From: Heloderma charlesbogerti
Lineage: Eukaryota; Chordata; Lepidosauria; Squamata; Helodermatidae
DNA length: 64,000 nt
Direction: 5' to 3'
Assembly: GCA_026122225.1 (NCBI GenBank)
Contig: JANEZZ010003061.1
Coordinates: 2,418,001 to 2,482,000 of the forward strand
The notes beneath the pieces are model-generated. The model was given only the letters and a program-made list of their open reading frames with translations. It did no database searches and had not been told where the DNA came from. This document shows positions 20,833 through 31,880 of this stretch, one piece after another; position 1 is the first letter of the stretch; each line of letters opens with the position of its first letter. The position numbers and the translations under genes are program-made.

Positions 20833-23800
20833 TTTATTTCTACATCAAATCTTCCCCTTTCTTCTTATAATCCAAACGACCCTCCACAGCATTCAGAAGA
20901 CTTTCAAATGTCTATAAGCACATGGAGGTTGGAACCACTCCTACCTACCTACCAGCTCAACTGACTGGCCTTAGAGAACTCAGAGAAAACAGTCCAGGTC
21001 CCCCAGGCACTCATATTACAATTTAAAACACTTGCTTATCCCAGCAGGGAATCCCGTTTACTCACAAATGTTGTTCATTGTAGTCTTGTAATGAATTGTG
21101 AAATCAGCTCCACCTATGTGAGGGACTAAACGTGCTGTTGTTTACCCTGTCAGTGATCCCAGGATGATAGTCAAAAAAGAGGTCCTGACTGTTCAAGGGC
21201 TTTTTAGGGCACTTTAAAGCACTTGTAAATACATCAGGGCTTGAAGTACGCTCAGGAGTTACATCTCAGGATAGAGGATCATGTAAGGAAGCTCCAGTCA
21301 CCTTCTAGCCAGCAACTGGGTTCTTAAGCTCTGCTTCAGCTTCTTAGCATAATCAGCAGTTTTACCACTGCAGCACATCATAAGCTTCCCCAGAGCAACA
21401 AATTGGTGCCTCTATGTATGTCCAACTTCACATAACACCCATCCCCCAATCAGATATATAGATGCACAGTGATGTTTCTCTTTAAGATGCTGTGTAAGGT
21501 GAAACCCCACCAGAAAAGGGTGTGCCATGGAAACAGCTCTGCAAGGACAGTGAGGAAGGAGTTTTCGCAGTGGCTGCTGATACATCATCCATTGACTGCT
21601 GATGTGCTGGCACTATGATACTTATTCCTAGTACTATAAAGTCGTGGGAGGGGGGAGTGCAGAAAATTTGAGGGCCAGGCCATGAGTTACAGTGTGATTC
21701 TGTGTGTTTGTGTCTGTGTCTTTGCATAAACTATTACATTATTCTTGTTTATATTGTGATGTTTCATGTGCCTCAGGCTTAACCAGCTTCTCTGCACCCA
21801 AGACCTGGCACACATGACCCCCATTTTCTCTAGGCATTAGAAGCTCTAAGCCCATACCTTCCAAACTAGTCCAACTAGTCCTGGATCTCCAGGGATCCAT
21901 GAGATGAATTAGAGTTCAGAAAGCCAAGATATTCCAAGTTAATTAGTTCACTATCCAGCACCCTAAAAAGAAGCCCAACAGTAGCAAAGTCAGCAAGGAT
22001 TTTTACATAAATAGGTACGTGTTATTGTTAGAAGTAAGCAAAAATAAACACAAAATGTATTTTTAGTTCAAACACAAGCTTAACCTATATCTTTCTACCT
22101 CTAAAACTCGTATCTTACTGATACTATAAGCCCAAAACACCAGTTCTCCTGCCCTCCACAGCAGTTCCCCCTTTCTTGTTTTGAACTCTGGATCTTGGTG
22201 ATGCCCTTACCCTGGGCATTATCATATCCTTTCCATGGAAAATGTCTTGACCAGGGTGGGAAACCTTTGTGGGCTTGTGGGAACATTTGGAATTTTGAGG
22301 AAGCATTGTTCATGAGCTCAGCAACACATTGTACAAAAACACAAGGCACCCGAGTGGTTTAAATTTGGAAGAATTTATTCAGAAATGTATAAAAATAAAC
22401 TCTGGAAAAAGATAACATATACAATGCATAAAAGCACACATCTCCAGGCTAGTTTGATATTTGACACTGCATATCATCTGCAAGTTTCTCTTAACTGGGA
22501 GTGTATGAAGAGCTTGAAGCTCACGAACAGTCGCAATGTCCGCCCAGCATTTAGTTTTTAAACGAAGTCATCCTGAAAGTCTAGACTAAGATCTTTCCCA
22601 CAGTCCATCTGACTTTCCTATCTGCGGGTTTGGTGTTTCTTAATCAACTCTCCATTAGTACTCCCACCCTGAAAGACAGCTCGACAGCCAAAAAGGACAG
22701 GAACCCTGTTCCACATCTGCCTTTGACCTTGAATGGAGAACGCAATGGGAGAGTAGGAGGTTGGTTTGCTGTATTCCCACAGACAAATGGGATACCTCCT
22801 CAAATACAGCACAGCTCATTCTTCATATTAAAGTGTTTAGCACAAATGAAATGCGTATCATGCATGGCTCACAGTTCAGGAACTTCGCGAAATGCTTTAG
22901 CAATGATGAGGAACCTGCTTTGCTTCCAGTTTTCTAACCGGCTGAAGAGCCTGGGCATGTTTTGATTCCAAAACAGATGCTTGTAAAAAAAAAAAAAAAG
23001 AACTGGTAAAAGCACATGGAAAAAACTGTAGCATACTTAAGTGGATCTGAACCATAGCTTGGAAGAAGTGGAACCCACAATAAAAGGTGTTGTCGAAACA
23101 TGCTGTGCCTACTGTGTATCTGGTGAAGTACAGCAGAAAGACACACACTGCAAGCAATCAAAAACAGTAGGGCTTGAAATAAATTAGTATATTTCAACCA
23201 GATGGGTAGCAACCTAATGAAGTGTAGCAGTGAAAATCCCTTTATTTTTAATCTGCATCACTTTCCACTGCCAAAATCCTGCTAAAACGAATTTGAATTT
23301 GACTGTGCCTACTTTTTCCATGCTGTATATTTCCTGGGGTTATTATTTCAGACTCTCCAATAGAAGGACAAACTGGTGATATAAGGCCATGTCTGAAGTA
23401 CCAAATGTGTCTGATCTGAGACAATCCTTACTCAGGAATCAGGACCAAAATAGACATTAAATGATTGCAGTAGCATGTGACTTTCCCCTGATTTTTTTAA
23501 AAGCCAAAACCAGCTTCAGGAGGTTACCAGTTAAAGGGCCAAAGTACACATTATTTTAAAGCACCAGGGCAGTGGCAGGGGTGGTAGGGATTTAAAAAAA
23601 AATCAAAAAACGTTTTATTTGACTCTAATGGAGACTTTTCCTTTAAAAAACAAACTCTCCCTCCTGTGCAGGGGAGGGGGATTTGGGGGGGGGATGGTGG
23701 GAGGAAAGGTTTAACCATCTGCCCCAGAGCTCTGTGGTCCCAATCTGAATTGGGGCCTTGCGTGCTTACGCAAGAGTAAGAATTAAGACGAGCCTTAGTC

Positions 23801-23834
23801 GCGTGCTACGTGATTAGCATAATGTGTGATTTGG
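20833..23834. other. Long unique stretch, no gene
   Basis: No transposon or gene is recognised over about 3 kb. Short frames occur on both strands without domains. There is a poly(A) tract at about 22985-22999 and a G-rich tract near 23680-23695. Confidence 0.4.
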
Positions 23835-24045
23835 CTCATAATGTGAGAAGGAAGAGCAGTAAATGCCATTGCGTATGTGCTCACTGGCTCTCTGCTTCTC
23901 AAGTACGCAAGTGGTAGCAACAACAAGGAAGAGAATGAGGAGCAATAGCAGCTGGTGACAGTGGCGGTAGACTCACTGAAGGAAAGAGCCCACTGAGGGT
24001 CTCTTGCCGAAGGGCCTTCAAAAACCTGGAGCCAGCACTGAATTC
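23835..24045 (+). repeat. Unclassified dispersed repeat, copy 2
   Basis: Shorter second copy of the repeat at 18948-19283, in the same orientation. Shared text includes CACTGGCTCTCTGC, GCTGGTGACAGTGG and CCACTGAGGGTCTCTTGCC-like blocks. Confidence 0.55.
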
Positions 24046-24099
24046 AAGATGAATGGGATATTGGTGTCACTGGTGGGCTTTGTTGGAGTCCCGGCAACA

Positions 24100-24640
24100 G
24101 CCAAAGGATGTTCCATACTGATGGTGGCCCTTCACCTAACATGTCTCTAGGAACCCTGCTTATGCAATTTCTAGTAGCATCTGGCTGGCCATTGGAAGAA
24201 GTCTGGGATGCCAGACTAAGGGCTCCTTCACACAGAGGTTTTATCCTCCGATTGAGATTGCTCCTTCACAGACGTTTGCAGGCTCTTACATGATGCCACG
24301 ATCATTCAAGATGTCTCCTGCGCGAAACACCCTTTGTTCTGTTTTTAAACAGATCGCAGATCATGAGCTATCAAATTACCCTGTTGTGTTCCGCTTCAGT
24401 TTCCTCTGTGAAAAGAGTTAAAGCGGCAAGAAGAGGAGTGAGATCAATGAAAGATAATGGAAGACTCGGATATGAGGAGAAGGAGGGGGGAAAGGAAGCG
24501 AATATAAAGGGAGTCAGTGGTGATCCTGCATTTAAAATGGAAGCAGAAAGCCCCGTTTTAAATGCAGGATTTTAGGCTGGCGTAGAGATGCCCTAAATGG
24601 ACCTTTGGTCTGATCCAGCAGACCTCCTCTTCTGTCCTCT
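24100..24640 (+). mobile_element. CR1-like 3' end split by a MITE
   Basis: The left part (CTGGCTGGCCATTGG, GGATGCCAGAC) and the right part (ATGGACCTTTGGTCTGATCC, AGCAG) join into the usual CR1 3' terminus once the insert 24220-24593 is removed. It is diverged and lacks the final octamers. Confidence 0.65.
24220..24593. mobile_element. Harbinger-like MITE, TAA target duplication
   Basis: The ends GGGCTCCTTCACAC and GCGTAGAGATGCCC form an imperfect inverted repeat. A TAA duplication lies at 24217-24219 and 24594-24596. A perfect 15-bp internal hairpin lies at 24523-24537 / 24556-24570 (ATCCTGCATTTAAAA). The 374-bp element interrupts a CR1 end. TSD length and GGG ends fit PIF/Harbinger elements. 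There is no transposase inside. Confidence 0.65.
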
Positions 24641-24761
24641 GTTTAGACCTTAAGTTAAGCCTCACCACCTCCCCTACTCCCCCCCCATTTTTCCTTCATG
24701 AAAATAAAATGGATTCCTGCAGCAAGTTGCTCTAGATTGGGCGGGCAGGGGGAGTGAGTAG

Positions 24762-24885
24762 ACAATCTGGGACCCTCCAGATATTTTGGACTACAACTCC
24801 CACCTGCCCAATCAGCATGATCAGAGATTATGAGAGCTGTACTCCAAAAGATCTGGAGAGAACAAGGTTTCCTACCCCTGCTGTA
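24762..24885. mobile_element. Palindromic MITE, family 2
   Basis: GGACCCTCCAGATATTTTGG and GGACTACAACTCCCACC on the left mirror AGAGCTGTACTCCAAAAGATC on the right. The left arm holds ACTACAACTCCCA, like a ZNF143 site. No TSD identified. Confidence 0.65.
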
Positions 24886-26679
24886 GATTCATACTGATGT
24901 AGCCAAGAACAGAATTTATTCTTGGGAATCAATTCTAGGCAGAGTGATATACCAGCTTTGACTAGGTTATTGTAAGAAAATGGGATCAGTGCATAATTTT
25001 CTGGTAAAATCTAAATTCTGTTTCATTGGCTAGACTTCAATCAATCATTTGTGCATCAGTGCTGCCCCTCTCATAGGCAGAAAGCACAAACTGTATGTTT
25101 TTAATTAACTTACCCTAAAAAAAATCTATAGCTTGAGGGCACTGGTTTATTACTGGTATCCAGCTCTTTTTTCATTTACTAAATGACATTCTGAGAGCTT
25201 CTGTTCTGAACATAATCACCTAAGGGTATCTGCTGACTACAACGCTGCATGATTCAATTATTGCAGAATGTCATTCCTTTTCCAGAACACAGGGCTAGGA
25301 ACATTAGCAAGGAGTTTAATGTATCCCAGTGGTTTTCTCTTCACACACCACTTTTCTCATGAGCAATTAAAAAAACAAAAGAGTTCCAGCCACTCTTTTG
25401 GTTTTCAGATTTAAGAGCTATGGAGTTAAATCATTCCGCCTACTGCCCTTTCTGCTAATAGCCCATCTTTCCCGGTATATGACCTAAAATGTATTGCTGT
25501 TTATTATATCCTAAAACGTTTATCCCACTATCTAGCCCAAAGGTCTTTCACAGTGGCAACCAACACATTAAAAAGAGAAACTACAACAAAATACAAAATA
25601 TAAAAACCTTACAACCAAATATAACATACAACAAATTCTAATTCCTACAGTGGTTAATAAATGGGCTTTTGAAGGATGACTTATTCAAACTTTCCTGTAA
25701 AGAAGTAGACATAGCATGCAGGTGCCCAGTACACAACTATTTGTAGGATGGCTTTTTCACTGGAAGTAGAAGTTGTTGCAAGTAACAACCAATGGTCCTA
25801 AGATGATACTAACCTAGGATTCATGAGAGAAACTGCTGCTTAGAAATTTCTGTAGACCTGGATCTGTAGCTTTGTGGTATAATGAGGAGACCAAATGTGA
25901 CAAATAATATTATCAAACTGATACTGCTTATTCAAGGATTCTATCTTAAAGAGGAAATCACTGATGTCTTTGATATAAAGGTTTTGTACCAAATTTACTC
26001 ATGCAGATATAATTTTATTCACTGTGCTGTTGCCTGAAATGATGAACATGTGTATTGTTAATTTTAGGGATTTTGATGACATGTAAAATGTTCCATGAGG
26101 GTGAAGATCAGCTGTTTTGTTGCTGGATATTTTTTATGTTTGTTTTTAAACACTTGTATTGGTTTGAAATGTGATTATTAAGGTCTCCCATAATGTCTTA
26201 GTCAAAGAGTTGGTATGTCTTGCTGTCCATAAGTTGTCACAAGTCTTCAAAGATGTAGTTTTTAGCACCATTACATGAAAAGAATGCTTGTTAGCTGTTT
26301 AATGACAATAGGTTGGATCCAAAGGTACCTGGTCGCATGTGCATTCTTTTGTACATAGGATAGCTGTTTTACACTTTACACTAGAACAGTGAGGAGAAAG
26401 CTTGCACAAGAACATGCACAAAAGGAAGCATGGCATCAGCTATAGAATTTACCAGTTATAGTACTGCATAGTGCAAGCTCTTGCACAAGCATTTGTGGAA
26501 CAGCACTAGCAGCTGTTTTCCTTTCCCTAACAGTTCCTCGGATTCAACCCATATTCTCTTTCCACCAGAAGATTTCCTAGGGCTATTCTTTCATGTTTTA
26601 AATGTTATCGTATGTGGTGGTGGGAACTAGATATAGTTACTGATTATTTTGGTAACACATAGAAGAAAAGTTTCTAATG
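24886..26679. other. Unique sequence with one antisense LINE-like tail
   Basis: At 25490-25650, TTTATCCCACTATCTAGCCC followed by an A-rich stretch resembles an antisense LINE or SINE 3' end of unknown family. The rest has no recognisable feature. Confidence 0.35.
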
Positions 26680-26765
26680 GTACAATTCCATGTGCGTTTA
26701 CTCAGAAGCAAACACTGTGCTCAATGGGGCTTACTCCTTAGTAAGCGTGCTTAGGATTTCAGCCA
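26680..26765. repeat. 85-bp TCTACTCAGAAGTAAG repeat
   Basis: GCGTTTACTCAGAAGCAAAC, CAATGGGGCTTACTCC and AGCGTGCTTAGGATTTCAGC match the family at 13532 and 20747. Confidence 0.6.
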
Positions 26766-26944
26766 AAGACAGGTTGCTGATTAACATTTGCGACCTCTGT
26801 GGTTCAAATCCTAACATGGAGGGGACATGCATGACAGCCCACTCCCTCTATGCATCGAGCTTCCCGTGTTGAACCAGAAGGTCTAAAAGAAGTTTGCAGT
26901 TGTGTTCAGAGGAACGCAGTTGCAGGCCTCTGCACGATTGAAAA

Positions 26945-27006
26945 TTATTTTTATTTATTTATTTATTTATTTATTTCTATACCGCCCAATAGCCGAAGCT
27001 CTCTGT
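26945..27006 (-). mobile_element. Very short L2 3' tail, antisense
   Basis: A (TTTA)n tail and CTATACCGCCCAATAGCC / GAAGCTCTCTG make only about 60 bp of L2 3' end. It runs straight into one arm of a 45-bp inverted repeat. Confidence 0.8.
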
Positions 27007-27051
27007 TAAAACAGAGATAAGCTTACGATTAACAATTAGTGAAATGTTTCA
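27007..27051. repeat. 45-bp inverted repeat, left arm
   Basis: The arm is the exact reverse complement of 27660-27704 (starts TAAAACAGAGATAAGC). The arms enclose about 610 bp containing a CR1 3' end. Confidence 0.93.
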
Positions 27052-27274
27052 CTAATGAAAACCTGTTGCCAGACATTCATTTAGATGAACAGAACCATTC
27101 GGACAGAACTATCCAGTTACCCATTCCTGAAGCACTAGAAGCAAGAGAACACTTCTAGATATAAACACCCCATGCACTTAATTTGGAGGATAATACATGA
27201 TCTTCCATTTGTCTTTTATTTCTTTTAAAACATTTCTTGCATTCTTATACATTTTATACAATACATAGTTAAAC

Positions 27275-27560
27275 TGTAGAATTTGCTACCACCAACTGGA
27301 ATGGCTTTAAAAGGGGCTTAGACAAATTCATGGAGGATAATACTAAATGGCTACTACTCCTGATGGCTATATGCTACATCCAGTATCATAGCCAGTGTAC
27401 CACTGAAAGCAGTTGCAGGGATCAAAAGTGGGAGAGGGCTATTGCCCTCATATTTTGCTTGTCGGCTTCCCCTGGGCATCGGGTTGGCCACAGAGTGCTG
27501 GGCTCAATAGGTCTTTAGTCTGATCCAGCAGAGCTCTTCTTATATTCTTATAGGGCAGAT
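27275..27560 (+). mobile_element. CR1 LINE 3' end
   Basis: GGAATGGCTTTAAAAGGGGC, GACAAATTCATGGAGGATAA, CTACATCCAGTATC and GTCTGATCCAGCAGAGCTC, then CTTCTTATATTCTTATA, follow the CR1 C-terminus and 3' UTR order seen at 37690-37970. Confidence 0.82.
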
Positions 27561-27659
27561 GTCACCTCCTTGGGATTCTCTTTCCATTCTCCATGTTCTT
27601 AAAAGTTGCACCTTTTCTCCATGTGCCAGATTTGAAATCTAACAGACAAGGGCAGAAGC

Positions 27660-27704
27660 TGAAACATTTCACTAATTGTTAATCGTAAGCTTATCTCTGT
27701 TTTA
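27660..27704. repeat. 45-bp inverted repeat, right arm
   Basis: Exact reverse complement of 27007-27051. This arm sits in ordinary-looking unique DNA, so it is probably the original copy. Confidence 0.93.
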
Positions 27705-28520
27705 CCAGGCACTTTTTAATCTGCAATTTCTTTGATTGACTGTATCCTGCTAAGGATCCAGAGTTCAACTGAATAAGCAATGCTCTTTTTTTTCTTCAGA
27801 TCATTTAGTACAGCAACAGCAGCAGCGTTTCACAAATACTGACTTTTATTTAAATCCAAGATTCAGCTTACAATAAATGAACTGCTTGATAAGTTGTGTT
27901 AATTCATTGTTTAATGCATTCAGAAATATGCACTAATGCGGAGCAAGTGAGAAAACACTTTTATGAGGCTAGCAAGTGTCAGTACCCACACAAGTTGTTT
28001 CTTTGTAAAGGTGCTTCTTTGTTCAGTTTCATATTCTGTGGGAACAAAATGACCATTTAACACTTACATAATCTGATACTTAAGTATGATGCAACTCGGA
28101 ATCTTTTCCACCAGTTCTGCCAGGCAGCATTGGTTTTGTTTAATGAAAGCCAGAACCTCTTTATTAGAACAAGAATACCGTACAGGGCAGTTCAATAACC
28201 ACAGCTGGGTTAAGAGAAGCTCCTCTGAGTAGCTTTCTCTCCATCTGGGCCTACTTCAGTTATTTCTTTATATTTGTCTCCTCACACTTCTCAGCTCCTT
28301 CTTTGTGTTATGGTTGCAAAACTATCTCTTTTGGCAATCCTGGGAAATATGTACAACATAGAGTGGCCACTTGTGCATTGCCAAAAAAGGGGACATGCAT
28401 CACCCAAAAAGAGGACAAAAGAGGGTCAGAATTTGCATAGAATTTGGATATGCTACTGTATATGAATGGATGCAAATTGAGACATTATTATTATAATTTA
28501 AATAGAAATACAGTGCTTGT
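27705..28520. other. Unique sequence, no gene
   Basis: No gene. The stretch 27840-28120 is repeat-poor and could be conserved noncoding sequence. The stretch 28370-28500 (GGGGACATGCATC, GAGGACAAAAGAGG) may be the left side of an older repeat broken by the hAT insertion. Confidence 0.35.
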
Positions 28521-28715
28521 CACTATAGTAGGGATGTACGAAAGTGACTTACCTTTCGCGGATTATGTTGATGGGGGGGGCGTTCCGTCCCTCCCCCCGG
28601 AATCCTGGCCGGGGGGGAGGCGCTCCGTTCCTCCCCCCGGAATCCTTGAACGGCCGGCTGTGCTCCGCGGCAGCTCCGTAAATCCCTAATTTACGTAGAT
28701 TAAGATGGTAAAAAG

Positions 28716-29278
28716 TAGGGATGGGAGAGAATTTCTCCCCGAAACTTGGGGGGGCCGAGTGCCAACGCATTCAGACCTCCGAAGGTTGTTCAGGGAGAAA
28801 TTCTCCGCCCCCCCGCCCCCCGCCCCCCCCCCAGGATGGGACTTACCTTTCACGAATGTCCCTCCCGGCGGCAGGTCCCGGCAGTGGTTCGGCAGGTCTT
28901 CATCAGGGGCGGGGGCGGCAGCCGGTCTTTCGACCGGCTGCCGCCGCTGCCATTACAAGAAAAGTAAACAGAAAACAAAAAACGCCCCTGTGATAGGCTA
29001 CGTAACGATTAACGTAGCCTATCACGGCTAGATTTGCAGATCTAGCCATGATAGGTTACGTTAATCGTTACGTAGCCTATCACAGGGGCGTGTTTGTTTG
29101 TTTTTTCTTTTGAAGTTCGCGGCCGGGGAGACGGGGCGCTTCTCCCCGGCCTGAATTTCGGCCGGGCGAGGCGGGAAGCCTCCCCCCCCGGCCTGAACTT
29201 CGGGGGGAGCAGCGAAGCGCCTCCCCCCCACCGCGAAGCAAGCTGCGAGACCAGGTAAGTGACTTTCGTGCATCCCTA
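28716..29278. mobile_element. GC-rich hAT-like element, nested inner copy
   Basis: The left terminus TAGGGATGGGAGAGAATT is type B. The right terminus, read inward, is TAGGGATGCACGAAAGTCAC (type A). It is therefore the same family as the outer copy, inserted in the opposite orientation. A perfect 8-bp TSD GTAAAAAG lies at 28708-28715 and 29279-29286. Its length is 563 bp. It carries a 55-bp-arm palindrome at 28982-29091 and no transposase frame. Confidence 0.88.
28982..29091. repeat. 110-bp near-perfect palindrome
   Basis: The arms 28982-29036 and 29037-29091 are reverse complements with about three mismatches. Each arm holds its own smaller palindrome built on GATAGGCTACGTAA. It lies at the centre of the inner hAT-like element. 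Confidence 0.9.
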
Positions 29279-29696
29279 GTAAAAAGAAGGAATGCAAATG
29301 GCGGCGGCCGTAGCCATCGCCATTTGCGTACGCGGCTGTTGTTGTTTTTAAACCCACCCAACCATGATAGGCTACGTAAAGATTTACATAGCCTATTACG
29401 TCTTTTTTTTCTTTTTTTTTAAACCTAGCCATGATAGGCTACGTAAATCTTTACATAGCCTATCACGTCTTTCTTTTTTTTTATACAAGCCTGGAAATGG
29501 CAGTGGCGGCAGCCAGTCGGAAGACCGGCCGCCGCCGCCGCCCAGAAGATCCGCCCCAGGTGATTCTCATCCCGGGGGGGATCCGCGGGGGGGCGGGGGG
29601 GCAGGCCGTTCCACCACAGAGTTCGGGGGCCGAATGCACTGGCATTCGGCCACACCGAGATCCGTGGCGGAATTCTCTGCCATCCCTACACTATAG

Positions 29697-31021
29697 TGTG
29701 GAAGACTGTAACCAGGGGATCTGTGTGCTGTGCTCAGTCTGCTGTCCAGGTGCTGTTGATGGGCAACTTCAACATCCAGCTCTTCCTTCTGAAGGTTCTT
29801 TATTCCAGACTTGGACTGGACAGCCCTTCAGTAAGAGGATGCCTTCAAAATAGAGGGCAGTCCTCTGGCAGCCTTTCAAATAAAGGACTGCCCTCTGTAA
29901 AAATAACACTATTTCTGATTTCTGTTACATTCTTTCAAACATAAATTTCCTTAATGTGATTGTTTGCAAAATCTCAAAAGAGACAATAATCTGCATTACA
30001 CAAACATGAGGAGAAAGGAGAAAAGAAACAGATGGGGGCCTTAACTCCCACCTTTTGACCAGCACATAAACTATTTGAAATAAACAGAAATTAAGGCCAG
30101 TTTACATGTGGCCTTAAAGAATAATTTATTGTTGCATAAACTTTTCTGGGCCAGAGCCCAGATGAATTAATATTTCTATTTCAGATGCATGGAAGTTACA
30201 TGTGACCTTATTTATTTCTGCAGGCATCTAGCTTAACTTGCCACATGGTTCTTCCCATTCACAAACAGACATTTCTAGACTGTGGTGGACAATTGGAGAA
30301 TCTCTTCACATCTGATATAGCACATGTTGCTAGATATTAGCGCACCATAAGGAGAGTCACCACACCAAAGCATCTGCCTGTTAGAATAAAGTAGAGCTGT
30401 TACATGCTTGCCTTGTTAGTCAAGACATTTTGAGATGCTAAAGGTCTAGTGGTTTATAGTTTTGCTCTGTTTATCTTTTGTCTAGTAAAGGGGTTTAAAA
30501 CTGAAAACATGCACAATTGTGATATGACATTTTGGGAAAGCCAGTGACATGGTGGTTTTTTTCAGTGTTGCCATCAGGGTTGAGGCAGAAGTCCACTCAG
30601 CGTAAAGAGCAGGATGGCCCCCAAATTCAGCAGGATTGGCTCACCATACTGTGAATTAAGTGAAGAATACACACTACTATCTAAATGTGGCAAAGCAGGG
30701 ACATAAGAACATGAGGTCCAGGGTCCAAAAATAACTAACTATGCCACTGGCCTTTTTACTGAGAAGGAAAGAAAGCAGATGCAATAGCCAGTGTTTTTTT
30801 GGGGGGGGGAAGCTTAAAGTAAATAACATCTGTTCTAAATCCTCCAGGATTTTCTGTTTCTCTCAAATCCCAGCCTTTTAATAAAAGGCAATATCAGATT
30901 AAGGTAGGACAATAAAAAGGCTTATGAAATGTTGGGGACATCACCTGAAGAATGAGGACACTTGGAAGCAAGTGCTGTGTGCACATGGATATTACCCACA
31001 CATCCATAGCATTGGGCAGAC
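29697..31021. other. Unique sequence, no gene
   Basis: A small inverted repeat AGAGGGCAGTCCT / AGGACTGCCCTCT lies at about 29851-29898, just beyond the hAT-like element. The rest is unremarkable. Confidence 0.4.
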
Positions 31022-31085
31022 ATCTCTTTTTTATTCATTTATTCATTCATTACTTTTCTATACCATCCAATAGCCAAAACTCTCT
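31022..31085 (-). mobile_element. L2 3' tail, antisense
   Basis: TTATTCATTTATTCATTCAT then CTATACCATCCAATAGCC is a diverged antisense L2 3' end without coding part. Confidence 0.65.
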
Positions 31086-31130
31086 GTTTGCAAATCTCTT
31101 GCATAGCATATATGTGGCAGTCATCTACAT

Positions 31131-31255
31131 CAGCTTTCTCCGACCTGGTGGCCTCTAGATTTTTTGGACTTCAGCCCTTATCAGCCCCTGGAATGGTCAG
31201 GAGTGGTGGGAGTTGTAATCCAAACATCTGGAGGTCACCAGGTTGGGGAAGGCTG
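31131..31255. mobile_element. Palindromic hAT-like MITE, family 2
   Basis: The ends CAGCTTTCTCCGACCTGG and CCAGGTTGGGGAAGGCTG are inverted. The right inner arm is GGGAGTTGTAATCC. The TSD is ATCTACAT (31123-31130) versus TTCTACAT (31256-31263), 7 of 8. Confidence 0.82.
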
Positions 31256-31329
31256 TTCTACATCATTAACCCAATTTGAAAAGATATGTGTCATTGTGTA
31301 GAACAGTTTGCAGTTCACACCATCAAACC

Positions 31330-31880
31330 TACAACATAGAATCATAGAATAGTAGGGCTGGAAGGGGCCTATAAGGCCATCAAGTCCAACCCCCTGCTCA
31401 ATGCAGGAATCCAAGTCAGAGCATCCCTGACAGATGGCTGTCTAGCCTCCTCTCGAATGCCTCCAGTGTGGGAGAGCCCACCACCTCCCTAGGTAATTGC
31501 TTCCATTGTCGTATTGCTCTAACAGGAAGTTTTTCCTGATGTTCAGCCAGAATTTGGCTTCCTATAACTTGAGCCCATTATTCCGTGTCCTGCACTCTGG
31601 GATGATTGAGAAGAGATCCTGGCCTTCCTCTCTGTGACAATCTTTCAAGTACTTGAAGAGCGCTATCATATCTCCCCTCAGTCTTCTCTTCTCGAGGCTA
31701 AACATGCCCAGTTCTTTCAGTCTCTCCTCATAGGGCTTTGTTTCCAGTCCCCTGATCATCTTTGTTGCCCTCCTCTAAACCCTCTCCAGTTTGTCTGCAT
31801 CCTTCTGAAAGTGTGGTGTCCAGAACTGGACACAGTACTCCAGATGAGGCCTAACCAGTGCTGAATAGAGGGGAACTAGT
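31330..31880 (-). mobile_element. CR1 LINE 3' part, antisense
   Basis: The left end has the CR1 terminus in antisense (ATAGAATCATAGAATAG then GGGCTGGAAGGGGCC). The minus strand codes for [37 protein letters not shown] and RTRNNGLKL, the end of CR1 ORF2. At its 5' end, near 31866, it passes into a tandem repeat made of its own sequence. It is a well-preserved copy. Confidence 0.93.

Larger units (their letters stand above)
28529..29688. mobile_element. GC-rich hAT-like element, outer copy
   Basis: The left terminus TAGGGATGTACGAAAGTGAC is end type A. The right terminus, read inward, is TAGGGATGGCAGAGAATTCC (type B). A perfect 8-bp TSD CACTATAG lies at 28521-28528 and 29689-29696. Without the nested insert the element is about 590 bp. 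It is very GC-rich, with G and C runs, and carries palindromes around GATAGGCTACGTAA at about 29363-29400 and 29430-29466. The frames across it are by-products of composition and do not resemble a transposase. Confidence 0.88.

Noticed and set aside
28705..29031. Long proline/arginine-rich frames in the GC-rich block (also 28721, 29061, 29364 and 29431)
   Set aside because: They lie inside the nested hAT-like elements, cross the TSD and TIR boundaries, and exist in several overlapping phases on both strands. Base composition explains them.
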